Source of the DNA: Bacillus mesophilus
GTDB lineage: Bacteria; Bacillota; Bacilli; Bacillales; SA4
DNA: 64,000 nt
Assembly (NCBI RefSeq): GCF_011008845.1
Contig: NZ_JAAIWM010000001.1
Span: 62,001-126,000 of the forward strand
Reading direction: 5' to 3'
In this document: piece after piece, positions 26,710 to 38,431 of the stretch
Numbering within the stretch: position 1 is the first letter of the stretch
Layout: every line of letters begins with the position of its first letter
Position numbers and translations under genes: made by a program
Notes under the pieces: model-generated
Database searches by the model: none
What the model saw: only the letters and a program-made list of their open reading frames with translations
What the model was told of the DNA's origin: nothing

Positions 26710-27069
26710 TTAAACTTCATCTTGTTGTGAAGATTTATTTAGTTCAGATAGCAATGATTCAATACGGTTACCGTAGTCCACTGATTCATCGAATTCGAAT
26801 GTAATCTCAGGTGTTTTACGTAAACGAATTCGCTGGCCAATCTCACTTCGAATAAACCCTTTTGCCTTCGCTAACCCTTTTAATGTGTTTTGTCTTTGTT
26901 CTTCATCTCCTAAAACAGAAATGAATACTTTTGCTTGTTGGAGGTCTCCTGTAACTTCAACATCAGTCACAGTTACAAACCCTACGCGAGGGTCTTTAAT
27001 TTTTCGACCGATAATTTCACCGAGCTCTTTTTTCATTTGCTCTCCAACTCGAGTTGCACGTAAACTCAT
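26710..27069 (-). CDS. rbfA: Ribosome-binding factor A
   Basis: 119 residues from the ATG at 27069 with CGAGGTG upstream. RbfA is a small KH-fold factor for late 30S maturation and cold adaptation. [16 protein letters not shown], ending region [18 protein letters not shown] (shortened: F.FDES.DYG.RI) are diagnostic. It sits between ylxP and truB as usual. Confidence 0.96.
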   Translation of the reverse strand: MSLRATRVGEQMKKELGEIIGRKIKDPRVGFVTVTDVEVTGDLQQAKVFISVLGDEEQRQNTLKGLAKAKGFIRSEIGQRIRLRKTPEITFEFDESVDYGNRIESLLSELNKSSQQDEV

Positions 27070-27082
27070 ACGATCACCTCGT

Positions 27083-27361
27083 TTAATACCATTCAAAGTT
27101 AGTAACGGCTCTTTCTATTTCCGGAAAGGAATCAATCATCTTCAAGCAATTTTGTAATTCTCTTTCAGTTGCTTGTTTAGATGAAGTTATGGCAACTACG
27201 CCTATAGTGGTTCGTTGCCATACATCTTGATGATCAATTTCTGAAACCGATACGTTAAATTTTTGCTTCAGTCTAGATATGATTCTTTGAAGAACTGCAC
27301 GCTTCTCCTTTAACGACTGTGCATTATAAATGAAGCATTCACATTCAACAAATCCAATCAT
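27083..27361 (-). CDS. ylxP: YlxP-like protein (DUF503)
   Basis: A 92-residue DUF503 protein, ferredoxin-like fold by family, with the conserved [10 protein letters not shown] near residue 16 and EIDHQDVWQ in the middle. Function is not settled; it is always near infB and rbfA, and a role in ribosome assembly has been proposed. Its ATG overlaps the infB stop by one base (TAATG). Confidence 0.92.
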   Translation of the reverse strand: MIGFVECECFIYNAQSLKEKRAVLQRIISRLKQKFNVSVSEIDHQDVWQRTTIGVVAITSSKQATERELQNCLKMIDSFPEIERAVTNFEWY

Positions 27362-29535
27362 TATCTTTTAATTTCCTGCATCACATAAGCCTCAATGATA
27401 TCGCCTTCTTTAATATCATTGAACTTTTCGATTGTAATTCCGCACTCATAGTTTTGAGCGACTTCTTTAACATCATCTTTAAATCGCTTTAATGTATCTA
27501 ACTTTCCTTCGAATACAACGATTCCATCACGGATCACACGAACTCCGCTATCACGAGTGATTTTACCGTCAGTAACATAACTTCCTGCAATGGTTCCAAC
27601 TTTAGAAACTTTAAAGGTAGTACGAACTTCAGCTTGCCCAATCACTTTTTCTTCAAATTCTGGGTCAAGCATCCCCTTCATCGCTGATTCAATTTCATCA
27701 ATTACATTGTAAATGATACGATGTAAACGAACATCAACATCTTCTTGTTCAGCAGTCTTCTTCGCGTTAACGTCTGGACGTACATTAAATCCGATGACAA
27801 TCGCATTAGAAGCAGAAGCAAGTATAATATCTGATTCAGTAATTGCACCAACACCCGTGTGGATGATTTTTACGCGAACACCTTCAACCTCAATCTTTTG
27901 AAGAGAAGCTGCAAGTGCTTCAGCTGAACCTTGAACATCAGCTTTAACGATAATATTAATGTCTTTAATATCACCTTGTTTAATCTGTTCAAATAGATCA
28001 TCCAAGCTAAGCTTCGCTTTATCACCACGTTGCTCAATGAGTTGCTTTTGGGCACGTGCTTCCCCTACAGATCTTGCCATCTTTTCGTCAGCAAAAACCA
28101 TAAATGGATCTCCTGCTAAGGGTACTTCATTTAGTCCTGTTATCTCAACTGGGGTAGATGGACCAGCCTCTTTAACACGACGACCAATATCGTTTACCAT
28201 AGCACGAACGCGTCCAAAGCTATTACCTACAACGATTGGATCCCCAATACGTAGCGTACCATTTTGAACTAGAAGTGTTGCTACAGAGCCACGCCCTTTG
28301 TCTAATTGAGCTTCTACAACAGTACCTGTTGCAAAACGCTTAGGATTAGCTTTCCATTCTTCTACTTCACTTACTAATAAAATCATTTCCAATAAATCTT
28401 CAATACCTTCACCATTTAAGGCAGAAACTGGTACGAAAATCGTATCTCCACCCCAAGCTTCTGGAACTAAACCATGCTCAGTTAGTTCCTGCATAACACG
28501 GTCCGGATTAGCAGCAGGTTTGTCAATTTTGTTAACTGCGACAATAATTGGAACCTCTGCAGCTTTCGCATGATTAATTGCTTCAACTGTTTGAGGCATT
28601 ACTCCATCATCAGCTGCAACAACTAAGATGGTGATATCTGTAATCTTCGCACCACGAGCACGCATTGTAGTGAATGCAGCATGACCTGGAGTATCTAAGA
28701 AGGTAATCTTCTTTTCGTTTACTTCTACCTGATAAGCTCCAATATGCTGGGTAATTCCCCCTGCTTCTCCCTCTGTCACTTTTGTATGACGGATGGAGTC
28801 TAATAAAGTTGTTTTACCGTGGTCAACGTGACCCATGATTGTTACAACTGGTGGACGAATTTGAAGATTCTCATCCTTATCTTCCATTTCATAACCTTCG
28901 AATTCTGTTTCTTCATATTCAATCTCTTCTTCTACTTCAACCCCATATTCACCTGCAATCAATTCAATTGTATCCTTATCAAGTGATTGGTTGATTGATG
29001 CCATTACACCAAGTACAAGAAGCTTTTTGATAATTTCTGAAGGCTCTTTCCCTAAACTAGCAGCTAGCTCAGCAACAGTTAGTGACCCCGAAAAAATAAT
29101 TTTTTCAGGAAGTTCCGTTACTTTCCCCACCGTAGTCTGTTTCGCATTTTTCTTATGACGATTTTTTTGGAAAGCAACTTGCTCTTGCTGACCCGTTTTT
29201 TTGTTATCTTTTTCTTTACGCTTATTAGCACCCTTCTTCTTAGTAGGGGTGTTGTCTACTACATCGTCATCTTCATCATATGCTGCAGCCTTATTCTTTA
29301 CAGTTGCAGTAGCTTCAGGTTTTTTCTTGTCATCCTCACCTGTCTTACTTTCTGCAGCTTTTGGTTCCTGAACTTGAGATCCTTGAAAACGCTGATCTAG
29401 CTTTTCAACAACATCGTCCTCAATTGTTGTCATATGGTTTGATACTTCTACGTTTAATTCTTTTAGTATATTAATCACTTCTTTACTTGATATGTTTTGT
29501 TTTTTTGCATATTCATAAACACGTATTTTACTCAT
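27361..29535 (-). CDS. infB: Translation initiation factor IF-2
   Basis: 724 residues. The N-terminus has the winged-helix-like IF2_N segment ([16 protein letters not shown]), then a Lys/Glu-rich linker to about residue 155 and a second IF2_N region ([21 protein letters not shown]). The GTPase core has G1 GHVDHGKTT near residue 234, DTPGHAAF and [10 protein letters not shown]. Domains II-IV follow and end in [22 protein letters not shown]-2 places initiator tRNA on the 30S subunit. An internal start for a shorter form, known in B. subtilis, may exist but I cannot place it with confidence. Confidence 0.98.
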   Translation of the reverse strand: MSKIRVYEYAKKQNISSKEVINILKELNVEVSNHMTTIEDDVVEKLDQRFQGSQVQEPKAAESKTGEDDKKKPEATATVKNKAAAYDEDDDVVDNTPTKKKGANKRKEKDNKKTGQQEQVAFQKNRHKKNAKQTTVGKVTELPEKIIFSGSLTVAELAASLGKEPSEIIKKLLVLGVMASINQSLDKDTIELIAGEYGVEVEEEIEYEETEFEGYEMEDKDENLQIRPPVVTIMGHVDHGKTTLLDSIRHTKVTEGEAGGITQHIGAYQVEVNEKKITFLDTPGHAAFTTMRARGAKITDITILVVAADDGVMPQTVEAINHAKAAEVPIIVAVNKIDKPAANPDRVMQELTEHGLVPEAWGGDTIFVPVSALNGEGIEDLLEMILLVSEVEEWKANPKRFATGTVVEAQLDKGRGSVATLLVQNGTLRIGDPIVVGNSFGRVRAMVNDIGRRVKEAGPSTPVEITGLNEVPLAGDPFMVFADEKMARSVGEARAQKQLIEQRGDKAKLSLDDLFEQIKQGDIKDINIIVKADVQGSAEALAASLQKIEVEGVRVKIIHTGVGAITESDIILASASNAIVIGFNVRPDVNAKKTAEQEDVDVRLHRIIYNVIDEIESAMKGMLDPEFEEKVIGQAEVRTTFKVSKVGTIAGSYVTDGKITRDSGVRVIRDGIVVFEGKLDTLKRFKDDVKEVAQNYECGITIEKFNDIKEGDIIEAYVMQEIKR

Positions 29536-29551
29536 ACGTTCACCCCCGAAT

Positions 29552-29857
29552 TTATTCCTCGAGCAATGCGTTCAGCTTTTTGGCAAACCCCTCATCCAGT
29601 ATACCAACGACAACTCGCGCATCTTTTCCAATGGCTTCACCAAGCTCATACCTATTTTCAACTCGACGAAGTGGTACTTTGTAAAATGTACATTTATCGC
29701 TTATCTTTTTTTCAGTATTTGCTGAGGCGTCCTTTGATAACAGAACAAGCTTAACTTTATTTCGCTGAATCTCTTTTACAACCAGTTCCTCCCCAGAAGT
29801 AATCTTCCGCGCTCGAGTAGCTAGTCCTACAAGAGATTTCCATGGTTGTTGGTTCAC
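29552..29857 (-). CDS. rplGA: YlxQ, L7Ae-family RNA-binding protein
   Basis: A 101-residue L7Ae/L30e-type protein starting at GTG (29857), overlapping the rnpM stop by one base (TAGTG). [16 protein letters not shown] and the VLLSKDAS region are typical. The B. subtilis protein (YlxQ, also called RplGA) binds kink-turn RNA. Its usual target is unclear. Confidence 0.92.
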   Translation of the reverse strand: MNQQPWKSLVGLATRARKITSGEELVVKEIQRNKVKLVLLSKDASANTEKKISDKCTFYKVPLRRVENRYELGEAIGKDARVVVGILDEGFAKKLNALLEE

Positions 29858-30132
29858 TACTGTTGATTCTCCTTTTCCACTAGAGAAAGTAATTCCTCAT
29901 AGATGGATTCATCAATCTTGGTCTTTAAGTGACTCGCTAATATGTTTTTCTTTTTTGCTTGCAAGATAATATCCTTATCTTTACTAAGATACGCGCCTCG
30001 ACCAGCTAACTTTCCAGTTAGATCGATTGAAATATCCCCTTCTTTAGAGCGGACAATTCTGATTAGATCTTTCTTATCCTTCATTTCTTGGCTTGCTACA
30101 CACTTTCTTAAGGGAACCTTGCGATTTCTCAC
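29857..30132 (-). CDS. rnpM: YlxR/RnpM, RNase P-modulating RNA-binding protein
   Basis: 91 residues from a GTG at 30132 with AGAGGTG seven bases upstream. The YlxR family motif [20 protein letters not shown] (short form: [13 protein letters not shown]) and GRGAYLSKD are present. In B. subtilis the protein interacts with RNase P RNA and was named RnpM. Coupled to ylxQ and close to nusA. Confidence 0.93.
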   Translation of the reverse strand: MRNRKVPLRKCVASQEMKDKKDLIRIVRSKEGDISIDLTGKLAGRGAYLSKDKDIILQAKKKNILASHLKTKIDESIYEELLSLVEKENQQ

Positions 30133-30145
30133 CTAACTTCACCTC

Positions 30146-31246
30146 TTACTCTAATTCCTCTACCGGCAGCTTGTGATCTTCTAACATAGCTCCTGAACCA
30201 AGAATATCTAACTTTTCTGCATCAGAATGGCTCTTAATATCAATTTTCCAGCCTGTTAGCTTTGCAGCTAGACGAGCATTTTGACCACGTTTACCAATAG
30301 CCAGTGAGAGCTGATTATCAGGTACGATTACAGTTGTGGCTTTATCGTCTTCATTAACAATAACTTCCTCAACTTGTGAAGGACTTAATGCATTCGCAAC
30401 AAACTCAATAGGATCTTTTGACCATTTAACAATGTCAATTTTTTCACCTTTTAATTCATTTACAATTGCTTGCACACGGCCACCTTTAGGTCCGACACAA
30501 GATCCAACAGGATCTAAATCTGGATTATCTGTATGCACTGAAATTTTAGAACGATCGCCGGCTTCACGGGCAACTGATTTAATTTCAACAGTCCCATCAA
30601 AAATTTCTGGAACTTCTAGTTCAAATAAACGTTTTAATAAACCGGGATGAGTTCTCGAAACAAAAATTTGAGGACCCTTAGTTGTTCTTTCAACTTTCGT
30701 AATAAAGACTTTTATTCTGTCATGAGGCTTATATGTTTCATTTGGCATTTGTTCAGCGGCTGGTAACAACGCTTCAATTTTGCCTAGGTTAACATATATG
30801 AACCTCGCATCCTGTCTCTGGACAATTCCAGTCATAATATCCTCTTCACGGTCTATGAACTCAGAATAAATAACGCCTCTTTCTGCTTCACGAACACGTT
30901 GAGTAACTACCTGTTTAGCGGTCTGAGCAGCAATTCGTCCGAAATCCTTTGGAGTTACTTCGATTTCAATTACATCCCCAACTTGGTAGTTTGGATTAAT
31001 TAATCGAGCCTGTTCTGCAGATATTTCAAGTCTAGGATCAAACACATCATCTACAACATCTTTACGTGCAAATACACGCATAGACCCACGCTCAGGATTA
31101 ACATCTACTCTCACATTTTGAGCTTGATTAAAATTTCGTTTATAAGCAGAAATAAGTGCTGCTTCAATTGCATCTAGTAAGATATCTTTACTAATTCCCT
31201 TTTCTTTTTCTAGCATGATAAGGGCATCTAATAGCTCACTACTCAT
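30146..31246 (-). CDS. nusA: Transcription termination/antitermination factor NusA
   Basis: 366 residues, the usual short Gram-positive form without the E. coli C-terminal repeats. The N-terminal RNA polymerase-binding domain covers about 1-130, then S1 (GIVQRQDARFIYVNLGKIEALLP; broken at GKIEALLP), KH1 with GSCVGPKGGRVQAI and KH2 with LAIGKRGQNARLAAKL. NusA slows RNA polymerase and helps terminator folding. ATG with AAGGGGGA eight bases upstream. A 286-base gap with a palindromic element separates it from rimP. Confidence 0.97.
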   Translation of the reverse strand: MSSELLDALIMLEKEKGISKDILLDAIEAALISAYKRNFNQAQNVRVDVNPERGSMRVFARKDVVDDVFDPRLEISAEQARLINPNYQVGDVIEIEVTPKDFGRIAAQTAKQVVTQRVREAERGVIYSEFIDREEDIMTGIVQRQDARFIYVNLGKIEALLPAAEQMPNETYKPHDRIKVFITKVERTTKGPQIFVSRTHPGLLKRLFELEVPEIFDGTVEIKSVAREAGDRSKISVHTDNPDLDPVGSCVGPKGGRVQAIVNELKGEKIDIVKWSKDPIEFVANALSPSQVEEVIVNEDDKATTVIVPDNQLSLAIGKRGQNARLAAKLTGWKIDIKSHSDAEKLDILGSGAMLEDHKLPVEELE

Positions 31247-31288
31247 TTTTTGGATCCCCCTTAATAGATCATCTAATTTTCAAAAAAG

Positions 31289-31530
31289 CTATGTGTACCA
31301 AAGAGAAAGTGTACGTAATAGGAAGAAATGTCAATCAATTTCCCTATTCACAAGAAGGCCTATCATTTATTTGCTTCTTCTCCCTCACTCAACTAACATG
31401 AGTGCCACAAACAGCGGTCTCCTGTTTCAAAAAAGGACGTTAGCCCTTTGCTGAAACAGGAGTAGGAGAAGAATATTTAGGCACCGGTCTTTGCTCTTAC
31501 TACCAACGACTTTAACTATGTTCTTCAAAG
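31289..31530. repeat. Nested palindromic element between rimP and nusA
   Basis: An outer 9-bp stem (TTCTTCTCC 31375-31383 with GGAGAAGAA 31465-31473) encloses two hairpins: CACTCA/TGAGTG (31386-31391 with 31399-31404) and an 11-bp stem CTCCTGTTTCA/TGAAACAGGAG (31419-31429 with 31452-31462) extended inward by AAAGG/CCTTT. Together they form a three-way junction. An imperfect direct repeat, CTATGTnnnnCAAAG with 11 of 15 matches (31289-31303 and 31516-31530), flanks the region. No ORF. It may be a mobile repeat or a structured RNA. Confidence 0.55.
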
Positions 31531-31532
31531 CC

Positions 31533-32006
31533 CTAATTAAAGATAACCGCAAGACGCGCACTTGCAACTTTCTCAAACGGAATAGTTGTTACCTTCTTTC
31601 TTGTTTTGATCATATGAGCAATTGTCACTGATTCTCCGTCATAATTCATCAATTCACCTTCAAAGTGCTTTTCCCCATCAATTGGTTCATACGTTTTAAT
31701 AAAAACTTGCTTACCAACTGCCTTTTCGAAATCCTTTGATTTTTTTAAAGGACGTTCAGCACCAGGTGAAGACACCTCTAAGAAATAAAGATGAGGAATT
31801 GGATCCGTTTCATCTAGACGTTCACTTAAACGTTCACTAACGGTACCGCATTGTTCTATGTCAATTCCATTAGGTGAATCAATATACACTCTTAAGAACC
31901 AATCCTTACCTTCCTTTACATACTCAAGGTCAGCTAATTCTAATTGAAGCTCATCTAAAATTGGTGTTACTAGTTCTTCGACAACATCTGTTACTTTTTT
32001 ACTCAT
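31533..32006 (-). CDS. rimP: Ribosome maturation factor RimP
   Basis: 157 residues with the two-domain RimP fold: the N-terminal part includes [22 protein letters not shown] (short: [16 protein letters not shown]) and the conserved [12 protein letters not shown] near the middle; the C-terminal part is an Sm-like barrel. RimP assists 30S assembly. It heads the rimP-nusA-infB group, with its own promoter and a leader containing two hairpins. Confidence 0.95.
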   Translation of the reverse strand: MSKKVTDVVEELVTPILDELQLELADLEYVKEGKDWFLRVYIDSPNGIDIEQCGTVSERLSERLDETDPIPHLYFLEVSSPGAERPLKKSKDFEKAVGKQVFIKTYEPIDGEKHFEGELMNYDGESVTIAHMIKTRKKVTTIPFEKVASARLAVIFN

Positions 32007-32054
32007 TCATACCCTCCTTTACTTTACGCTTATATATAAGGTTTGATTAAAATG

Positions 32055-32133
32055 CCCTGCTTATTAGCAGGGACTCTTTTTCAATATGTAAAAAAATATG
32101 GTAGTAATACGAAAGAGTGGGTTTCCCCACTCT
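32055..32133 (-). promoter_or_regulatory. rimP leader with two stable hairpins
   Basis: Between the promoter and rimP lie AGAGTGGG/CCCACTCT with the loop GAAA (32114-32133) and CCCTGCT/AGCAGGG with a 4-base loop (32055-32072). The second is followed by CATTTTAATC on the minus strand, a weak U run. They could attenuate entry into the nusA operon, for example by NusA feedback; this is inferred. Confidence 0.5.
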
Positions 32134-32166
32134 ACATGACGTCCTATTCATAGCATTTCCTCTGTT

Positions 32167-32195
32167 ACTATAACATAATCACCTATTTTATGCAA
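32167..32195 (-). promoter_or_regulatory. Sigma-A promoter of the rimP-nusA-infB operon
   Basis: TTGCAT (32190-32195), 17-base spacer, TATAGT (32167-32172) on the minus strand, about 30 bases after the polC stop. No clear polC terminator precedes it. Confidence 0.78.
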
Positions 32196-32225
32196 ATAAT
32201 AACAAACCTCATAAAGCTTTACTTT

Positions 32226-35200
32226 CTAGAAGAGAGAGAGTTGGTTTTGATCAGGAAGATCTTCTAGACAACCTTGGGTATCAAGGTACTCTAGAATGGT
32301 TTTAGAGATTTTACTACGCTGTTGAAGGTCCTCCTTTGATAAAAACTCCCCATCTCCTCTTGCCTTTACAATATTTATAGCTGCATTGGTTCCTAACCCT
32401 GGAATTGAATTAAATGGAGGAATCAATGTTTTCCCATCTACAATAAATTCTGTTGCACTTGAACGATAAAGATCTACTCTTTGGAATGAATAACCGCGTT
32501 CACACATTTCAAGAGATATTTCAAGGACAGTTAAAAGATTCTTTTCCTTTGTAGAAGCATCGAATCCTTTAGCATTTATTTCTTCAATTTTTGCTTTAAT
32601 TGCATTTGAACCCCTAACCATTGCTTCAATATCAAAATCCTCTGCTCTAACCGTAAAGTACGCAGCGTAATAAAGAATCGGATGATGGACCTTAAAGTAA
32701 GCAATACGAACTGCCATTAATACATATGCAGCAGCATGGGCCTTCGGGAACATATATTTGATTTTTAAGCATGAATCGATATACCAGTTAGGTACATTAT
32801 TATTTTTCATATCTTGAATCCATTCGTCAGGTAACCCTTTTCCTTTACGAACGTTTTCCATAATTTTAAATGCTAAAGAAGGCTCTAAACCTTTGTAAAT
32901 CAGGTATACCATGATGTCATCACGACAACCGATAACTTCACTAAGCGTACATGTTCCATTTGCAATTAACTCAGATGCATTCCCCAACCAAACATCTGTA
33001 CCATGTGATAGTCCTGAAATCTGAACTAATTCAGAAAATGTAGTTGGTTTTGTATCTTCAAGCATCTGTCTTACAAATTTTGTTCCAAATTCAGGGATAC
33101 CGTAAGTACCGGTTTTACACAAAATCTGTTCTTCAGTTACTCCTAATGAAGAAGTGCCTCCAAAAATCTTCATAACCTCTGGATCATCAGTAGGAATCGT
33201 TTTTGGATCAATTCCACTTAAATCTTGTAACATCCTGATCACAGTGGGATCGTCGTGCCCTAGGATATCTAGCTTCAACAAGTTATCGTGAATTGAGTGG
33301 AAGTCAAAGTGTGTAGTTTTCCACTCAGACGAAGAGTCATCAGCTGGAAACTGGATAGGTGTGAAATCAAATACTTCCATATAATCTGGGACTACTATAA
33401 TTCCACCTGGATGCTGACCAGTTGTTCTTTTAACGCCTGTACATCCTGAAACAAGTCGGTCAATTTCGGCACTACGTATTGTCAGGTTGTTATCATTTGC
33501 GTATCCTTTTACATACCCGTAAGCAGTCTTCTCTGCCACAGTACCAATTGTACCTGCTCGGAATACATTATCCTCTCCAAATAAAACCTTTGTATAGTTA
33601 TGCGCCTTTGGCTGATATTCACCTGAGAAGTTAAGGTCTATATCTGGTACTTTATCCCCCTTAAATCCAAGGAAAGTCTCGAACGGGATATCATGCCCAT
33701 CTTTTTTATAGCGAGCTCCACAATCAGGACAATCTTTATCAGGCAAATCGAAGCCTGAACCGACAGATCCGTCATCAAAAAATTCCGAACGCTTACACTT
33801 TGGACATACATAATGCGGTGGTAACGGATTTACCTCGGTAATCTCCGTCATCGTTGCTACGAATGACGATCCTACCGATCCACGGGAACCTACTAGATAA
33901 CCATCATCAAGTGATTTTTTAACTAGTTTATGAGAGATTAAATAGATGACAGCAAATCCATGACCAATAATCGATTTAAGCTCTTTTTCTAATCGATCTT
34001 CAACTAGTTTAGGTAGAGGATCACCGTAAATGGAACGCGCCATCGCATAACTCATTTCCCGCATTTCTTCATCGGCACCTTCAATTTTCGGTGTATAAAG
34101 ATCATCCTTTATTGGCTTAACTTCTCCAATTAAATCAGCAATATAATTTGTATTTGTTACAACGATTTCCTTAGCTTTTTCTGCACCAAGGAAGGAGAAT
34201 GCTTCTAGCATTTCATCAGTTGTTCTAAAATGGACTTTCGGTAACTTATGGCGATTTAAAGGATTTGCTCCACCTTGTGATCCTACAAGTATTTTTCGAT
34301 AAATATAATCCTCATGTTCTAGATAATGTACATTTCCTGTTGCAACGACAGGCTTGTCCAATTTTACTCCTAGCTTTACAATGTTGGTCATAATATCCAG
34401 CAGTGCCCTTTGATCACGAATTAGCTCTAATTCGATTAGATGAGCATAAACCTCAGGAGGCTGAACCTCTAAATAATCATAGAACTGAGCGATATCCTCT
34501 ACTTCTTCAGGCGACTTTTGCATCATCGCTTCAAATACTTCTCCTCGATCACAGGCTGACCCAATGAGAAGACCTTCTCTATGCTTTATTAGCTTAGAGC
34601 GCGGTATTCTAGGAACACGGTAGAAATAATCCATGTGCGAAATTGAAATTAATTTAAATAGATTTTTTAATCCAATCTCATCTTTAGCAAGCAAGGTTAT
34701 GTGAGAAGGCCTTGCTCTTTGATAGGCATTACCTTTACCCATATTATCATTTAGCTGATCATGATACTCGATCCCAACGGCTAAAGAATCTTTAAGCATC
34801 TTCATTAGAAGGTATCCTGTTGCCTCAGCATCATAAATCGCACGGTGATGCTGCGTTAATTCAATATCGAACTTTTTACACAATGTGTTTAATCGGTGGT
34901 TTTTCATTTCTGGAAATAAAAATCTAGCTAATTCCAGTGTATCTATAACAGGGTTCTTTGCCTTTTCATAACCAAGTTTTTTATATCCTACGTTTAGAAA
35001 GCCCATATCAAAGCTTGCATTGTGAGCAACAAGAATATCATCACCAATCCAATTTTTAAATCGCTCAATAACTTCTGCAACTTCTGGTGCATCACGAACC
35101 ATATCATCTGTGATCCCTGTTAAGTCAATCGTGGTAGCCGAAAGGGAATGATGCGGATTAGCGAAGGATTCAAATCGATCGATAATTTGACCCTCTTTTA

Positions 35201-36521
35201 TTTTTACTGCTGCAAGTTCGATGATCGTATCATATACAGCAGATAAACCTGTTGTTTCTACGTCAAAAACTACATACGTGTCAGTAGCAAGAAGGCGATG
35301 TTGCTCATTATAAGCAATTGGCACCCCATCATTTACTAGATTTGCTTCTAGTCCATAAATGATTTTAACACCATGCTTCTTCCCGGCAGAATAGGCTTCT
35401 GGAAAGGATTGTGCGACAGCATGGTCTGTTAGAGCAAAGGCTTTGTGGCCCCACTTCTTCGCTTGTTCAATAAGCTTTCCAACCGATGTAACAGCATCCA
35501 TTTGACTCATTGGCGAATGAGCATGTAATTCTACTCTTTTTTCACCTTCTGGGGCCATGTCCATTCGTTTAACTGGGTTAATTTCTTGGATATCATTAGC
35601 CATCATTACAAGGTCACGTATGAAGGTATCGTTTTGTACCCCTCCACGTACTTTCACCCACATGCCTTTTTTCACAGATTGAAGCACTGGAATATCCTCT
35701 TTATCACGTGAGAACATTTTAACTAGAATGGAGCTAGTATAATCCGTAACCTTGAAGGTTAACAGATGTCTTCCGCTTCTTAATTCCTTTGTCTCCGCGT
35801 CGAAGATATAACCTTGTATGATAACTCTTCTTTCCTCTTCTTGAATAGCTTGAATGCTAACTGGGTCTTCCTTAATGCTATAACCAATTGTTATAGGACC
35901 CGTTTGTTCTTGACTAGAGTCCTTATCCTTCTTTTGCATCTCTGAGATCGCTGCTATAACTTTATTTCGATCTTCTATTTCTTTTTGTTCTATGAATCTT
36001 TCAAACTCTTCAGTAGAGTGCTCAACAATCGTATCCAATTGTAAAGGCGGAAACCCAAATTGCTCAAGCTGAGAGGTGATAGGTTGTCCGTATTTTCTTT
36101 TTACTGTTACAGCTTCTGCATCATTTCTAGCTTTAATCGTAATCTTTGCTCCTTGTAAGGTCGGAGTTTGATCTTTTAAAAGTGGCAAAAACATTGGAGA
36201 AACTGATTCTAGCCTTTCAATACAAATTGGCCAGTATTCAATAATATCTTTTTCGAGTATGTTTTTCTCAATAGCTTTAACTGAAAAACGTATTGATGCA
36301 ATATGAGAGAAGGCTTGCGTAAGTTGGGTAGCAAACAATTCAAACATTGGAGCTGGCAAGAGCCTTTGCAAAATAAAAGAGAAATGCCAAGTTTTAGTTT
36401 GGGTATGAACGGATACTTTTTCAATCCCCGCACCTTTAAAATATTCTTTTACATCATCCGTTACATTTAATTGTTGTAGTAGGATTTCAAACCGATCTAT
36501 TTGTTCACTTGAAAGTTCCAT
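32226..36521 (-). CDS. polC: DNA polymerase III PolC-type alpha subunit
   Basis: 1431 residues from the ATG at 36521, which starts MELSSEQ like other PolC proteins; an upstream frame extension of eight codons overlaps the GGAGAGGAG ribosome site. Order of domains: N-terminal region, OB fold, split PHP domain ([16 protein letters not shown]), inserted DEDDh proofreading exonuclease ([18 protein letters not shown] in short form, [11 protein letters not shown]), PHP second half, zinc module (CPKC...CPDC), palm with [11 protein letters not shown] and fingers [10 protein letters not shown]. This is the replicative polymerase of Gram-positive bacteria. All key residues I checked are present. Confidence 0.98.
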   Translation of the reverse strand: MELSSEQIDRFEILLQQLNVTDDVKEYFKGAGIEKVSVHTQTKTWHFSFILQRLLPAPMFELFATQLTQAFSHIASIRFSVKAIEKNILEKDIIEYWPICIERLESVSPMFLPLLKDQTPTLQGAKITIKARNDAEAVTVKRKYGQPITSQLEQFGFPPLQLDTIVEHSTEEFERFIEQKEIEDRNKVIAAISEMQKKDKDSSQEQTGPITIGYSIKEDPVSIQAIQEEERRVIIQGYIFDAETKELRSGRHLLTFKVTDYTSSILVKMFSRDKEDIPVLQSVKKGMWVKVRGGVQNDTFIRDLVMMANDIQEINPVKRMDMAPEGEKRVELHAHSPMSQMDAVTSVGKLIEQAKKWGHKAFALTDHAVAQSFPEAYSAGKKHGVKIIYGLEANLVNDGVPIAYNEQHRLLATDTYVVFDVETTGLSAVYDTIIELAAVKIKEGQIIDRFESFANPHHSLSATTIDLTGITDDMVRDAPEVAEVIERFKNWIGDDILVAHNASFDMGFLNVGYKKLGYEKAKNPVIDTLELARFLFPEMKNHRLNTLCKKFDIELTQHHRAIYDAEATGYLLMKMLKDSLAVGIEYHDQLNDNMGKGNAYQRARPSHITLLAKDEIGLKNLFKLISISHMDYFYRVPRIPRSKLIKHREGLLIGSACDRGEVFEAMMQKSPEEVEDIAQFYDYLEVQPPEVYAHLIELELIRDQRALLDIMTNIVKLGVKLDKPVVATGNVHYLEHEDYIYRKILVGSQGGANPLNRHKLPKVHFRTTDEMLEAFSFLGAEKAKEIVVTNTNYIADLIGEVKPIKDDLYTPKIEGADEEMREMSYAMARSIYGDPLPKLVEDRLEKELKSIIGHGFAVIYLISHKLVKKSLDDGYLVGSRGSVGSSFVATMTEITEVNPLPPHYVCPKCKRSEFFDDGSVGSGFDLPDKDCPDCGARYKKDGHDIPFETFLGFKGDKVPDIDLNFSGEYQPKAHNYTKVLFGEDNVFRAGTIGTVAEKTAYGYVKGYANDNNLTIRSAEIDRLVSGCTGVKRTTGQHPGGIIVVPDYMEVFDFTPIQFPADDSSSEWKTTHFDFHSIHDNLLKLDILGHDDPTVIRMLQDLSGIDPKTIPTDDPEVMKIFGGTSSLGVTEEQILCKTGTYGIPEFGTKFVRQMLEDTKPTTFSELVQISGLSHGTDVWLGNASELIANGTCTLSEVIGCRDDIMVYLIYKGLEPSLAFKIMENVRKGKGLPDEWIQDMKNNNVPNWYIDSCLKIKYMFPKAHAAAYVLMAVRIAYFKVHHPILYYAAYFTVRAEDFDIEAMVRGSNAIKAKIEEINAKGFDASTKEKNLLTVLEISLEMCERGYSFQRVDLYRSSATEFIVDGKTLIPPFNSIPGLGTNAAINIVKARGDGEFLSKEDLQQRSKISKTILEYLDTQGCLEDLPDQNQLSLF

Positions 36522-36653
36522 CACGAATAGATCTCTCCTCTCCATGTAATACAGGTTATTTATGCGCCGTGTTCTCTACGGTAGCGTTAACCAATCTATG
36601 CTATTCGAATTAACTTTAACATGTTAGCATTATTCCCTTAAGGCGAAATATTT

Positions 36654-36681
36654 AAGGTACCTCATAATGAAGAGGTACCTT
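36654..36681. terminator. Palindrome between proS and polC
   Basis: A perfect 10-bp stem AAGGTACCTC/GAGGTACCTT with an 8-base loop. On the minus strand it is followed only by AAATATTT, so it is a poor terminator for proS; the better U run is on the plus strand, where there is no gene to terminate. It may stabilise the proS mRNA end. The rest of the 150-base gap shows no clear promoter. Confidence 0.55.
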
Positions 36682-36695
36682 TTTTATGTCTAATT

Positions 36696-38393
36696 CTATT
36701 TTACAATATATTTCTCAATTGTCTCGATAAGATTTTCAGTAGTTATTTCCAAAACCTCACCTGTGCTTCTTACTTTTAGTTCAATAACACCTTCACCAGC
36801 TTTTTTTCCGACTGTAATTCGGATTGGTAAGCCCATTAAATCTGAATCTGCAAACTTTACACCCGGACGCTCCTGACGATCATCATATAATACTTCAAAT
36901 TTATCATTAAGGATTGTGTATAACTCGTCAGCAAGTCCTTTTTGGTCATCTTGCTTTGGATTTACAACAATTAAGTGAAGATCGAATGGCGAAACTGCCT
37001 GAGGCCAAACTAAGCCATTCTCATCATTAAATTGTTCAGCAATCGCTGCTACTGTTCTAGAAACACCTATACCATAACATCCCATAATCATTGGTTTGGA
37101 TTTCCCATTTTCATCTAAGAAAGTTGCATTCATTGCTTCACTATATCGTGTTCCTAGTTTGAACACATGTCCTACTTCAATCCCTTTAGCGAATACAATG
37201 GTTCCTTTTCCATCAGGAGAAGGGTCTCCTTCGATAATGAATCGAACATCCTCATACTGAACATTTTCTATGTCTCGATCTGGATTAACGCCTGTAAAAT
37301 GAACTCCCTCAACGTTTGCTCCACATACACCATTGACTATATATTGAACAGCATGATCAGCAATAATTTTTAGAGAGCCTGGAACGTTAATTGGTCCTAA
37401 TGAGCCAACTGGCCCGAGGGTTGTCTTTGTTTCTTCAGCGGTAGCCAATTCAACTACCGAAGCGTTAAAGATATTCTTTATCTTCACATCATTTATTTCA
37501 TGATCGCCTCTTACAACTACTAGCACGAATTGATCATCTACTTTAAACATGATAGATTTTAGACATTGCTCAGGAGACACACTTAGGAAAGTAGATACCT
37601 CTTCAATTGATTTTTGTCCAGGAGTATCGAGCTTTTGCAATTCATCTTGACTGCTCTGGCTCTTTTCATACGTCGTGATCACCGGAGCCATTTCTACATT
37701 CGCTGCATAGCTTGATGAATCTGAATATGCAATTGTATCTTCTCCGATCTCAGATAACACCATAAATTCGTGAGTATCTTTTCCACCCATCGCACCTGAA
37801 TCAGCTATTACCGCTCTAAAGTTTAAGCCACAACGTGAAAATACGTTTGAATACGCTTCGTAAAGCTTTTCATATACATCATCTAAGCTCTCAAAGGAAG
37901 AATGAAAAGAATATGCATCCTTCATAATAAACTCTTTTCCACGCAATAATCCAAATCGAGGTCTTTTCTCATCTCTAAATTTAGTTTGAATTTGGTAAAG
38001 AGTTAGAGGTAGCTTTTTGTATGAATTTACTTCATCTCTCACTAAGCTCGTAATCATTTCCTCATGAGTTGGTCCCATCGCAAAATCACGATTATGACGA
38101 TCCTTTACTCTCATCATTTCTGGTCCATATGAATACCATCTACCTGACTCCTGCCAAAGCTCGGCTAATTGTAGAGCCGGCATAAACATTTCGACGGCTC
38201 CAGCACGGTCCATCTCTTCTCTTACAATTTGCTCTACCTTCTGTAGAACTTTTTTACCAAGTGGCAAAAAGGTATAAACACCCGCGGAGTTTTGGCGGAT
38301 AAAACCAGCTCTTAGAAGAAGCTGGTGACTTTTCACATCTGCATCTGCTGGTACTTCTCTAAGAGTAGGAATAAACATCATACTTTGTTTCAT
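36696..38393 (-). CDS. proS: Prolyl-tRNA synthetase (bacterial type with editing insertion)
   Basis: 565 residues, the usual length for the bacterial form. Class II motif 1 is near [15 protein letters not shown], motif 2 includes [17 protein letters not shown], and motif 3 lies near the [18 protein letters not shown] region. The YbaK-like editing domain (about 225-390) that clears mis-charged alanine is inserted between motifs 2 and 3. The ATG follows rseP by 38 bases. Confidence 0.97.
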   Translation of the reverse strand: MKQSMMFIPTLREVPADADVKSHQLLLRAGFIRQNSAGVYTFLPLGKKVLQKVEQIVREEMDRAGAVEMFMPALQLAELWQESGRWYSYGPEMMRVKDRHNRDFAMGPTHEEMITSLVRDEVNSYKKLPLTLYQIQTKFRDEKRPRFGLLRGKEFIMKDAYSFHSSFESLDDVYEKLYEAYSNVFSRCGLNFRAVIADSGAMGGKDTHEFMVLSEIGEDTIAYSDSSSYAANVEMAPVITTYEKSQSSQDELQKLDTPGQKSIEEVSTFLSVSPEQCLKSIMFKVDDQFVLVVVRGDHEINDVKIKNIFNASVVELATAEETKTTLGPVGSLGPINVPGSLKIIADHAVQYIVNGVCGANVEGVHFTGVNPDRDIENVQYEDVRFIIEGDPSPDGKGTIVFAKGIEVGHVFKLGTRYSEAMNATFLDENGKSKPMIMGCYGIGVSRTVAAIAEQFNDENGLVWPQAVSPFDLHLIVVNPKQDDQKGLADELYTILNDKFEVLYDDRQERPGVKFADSDLMGLPIRITVGKKAGEGVIELKVRSTGEVLEITTENLIETIEKYIVK

Positions 38394-38431
38394 CTAAGTG
38401 CACCTCATTTAATTTTAACTATCATTATAAA

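Noticed and set aside
27361..29535. Internal start for a short IF-2 form
   Set aside because: Known in B. subtilis, but no single internal codon with a clearly better ribosome site could be picked by eye.
38394..38431. T-box leader ahead of proS
   Set aside because: The gap to rseP is 38 bases; no T-box sequence or specifier loop can fit.
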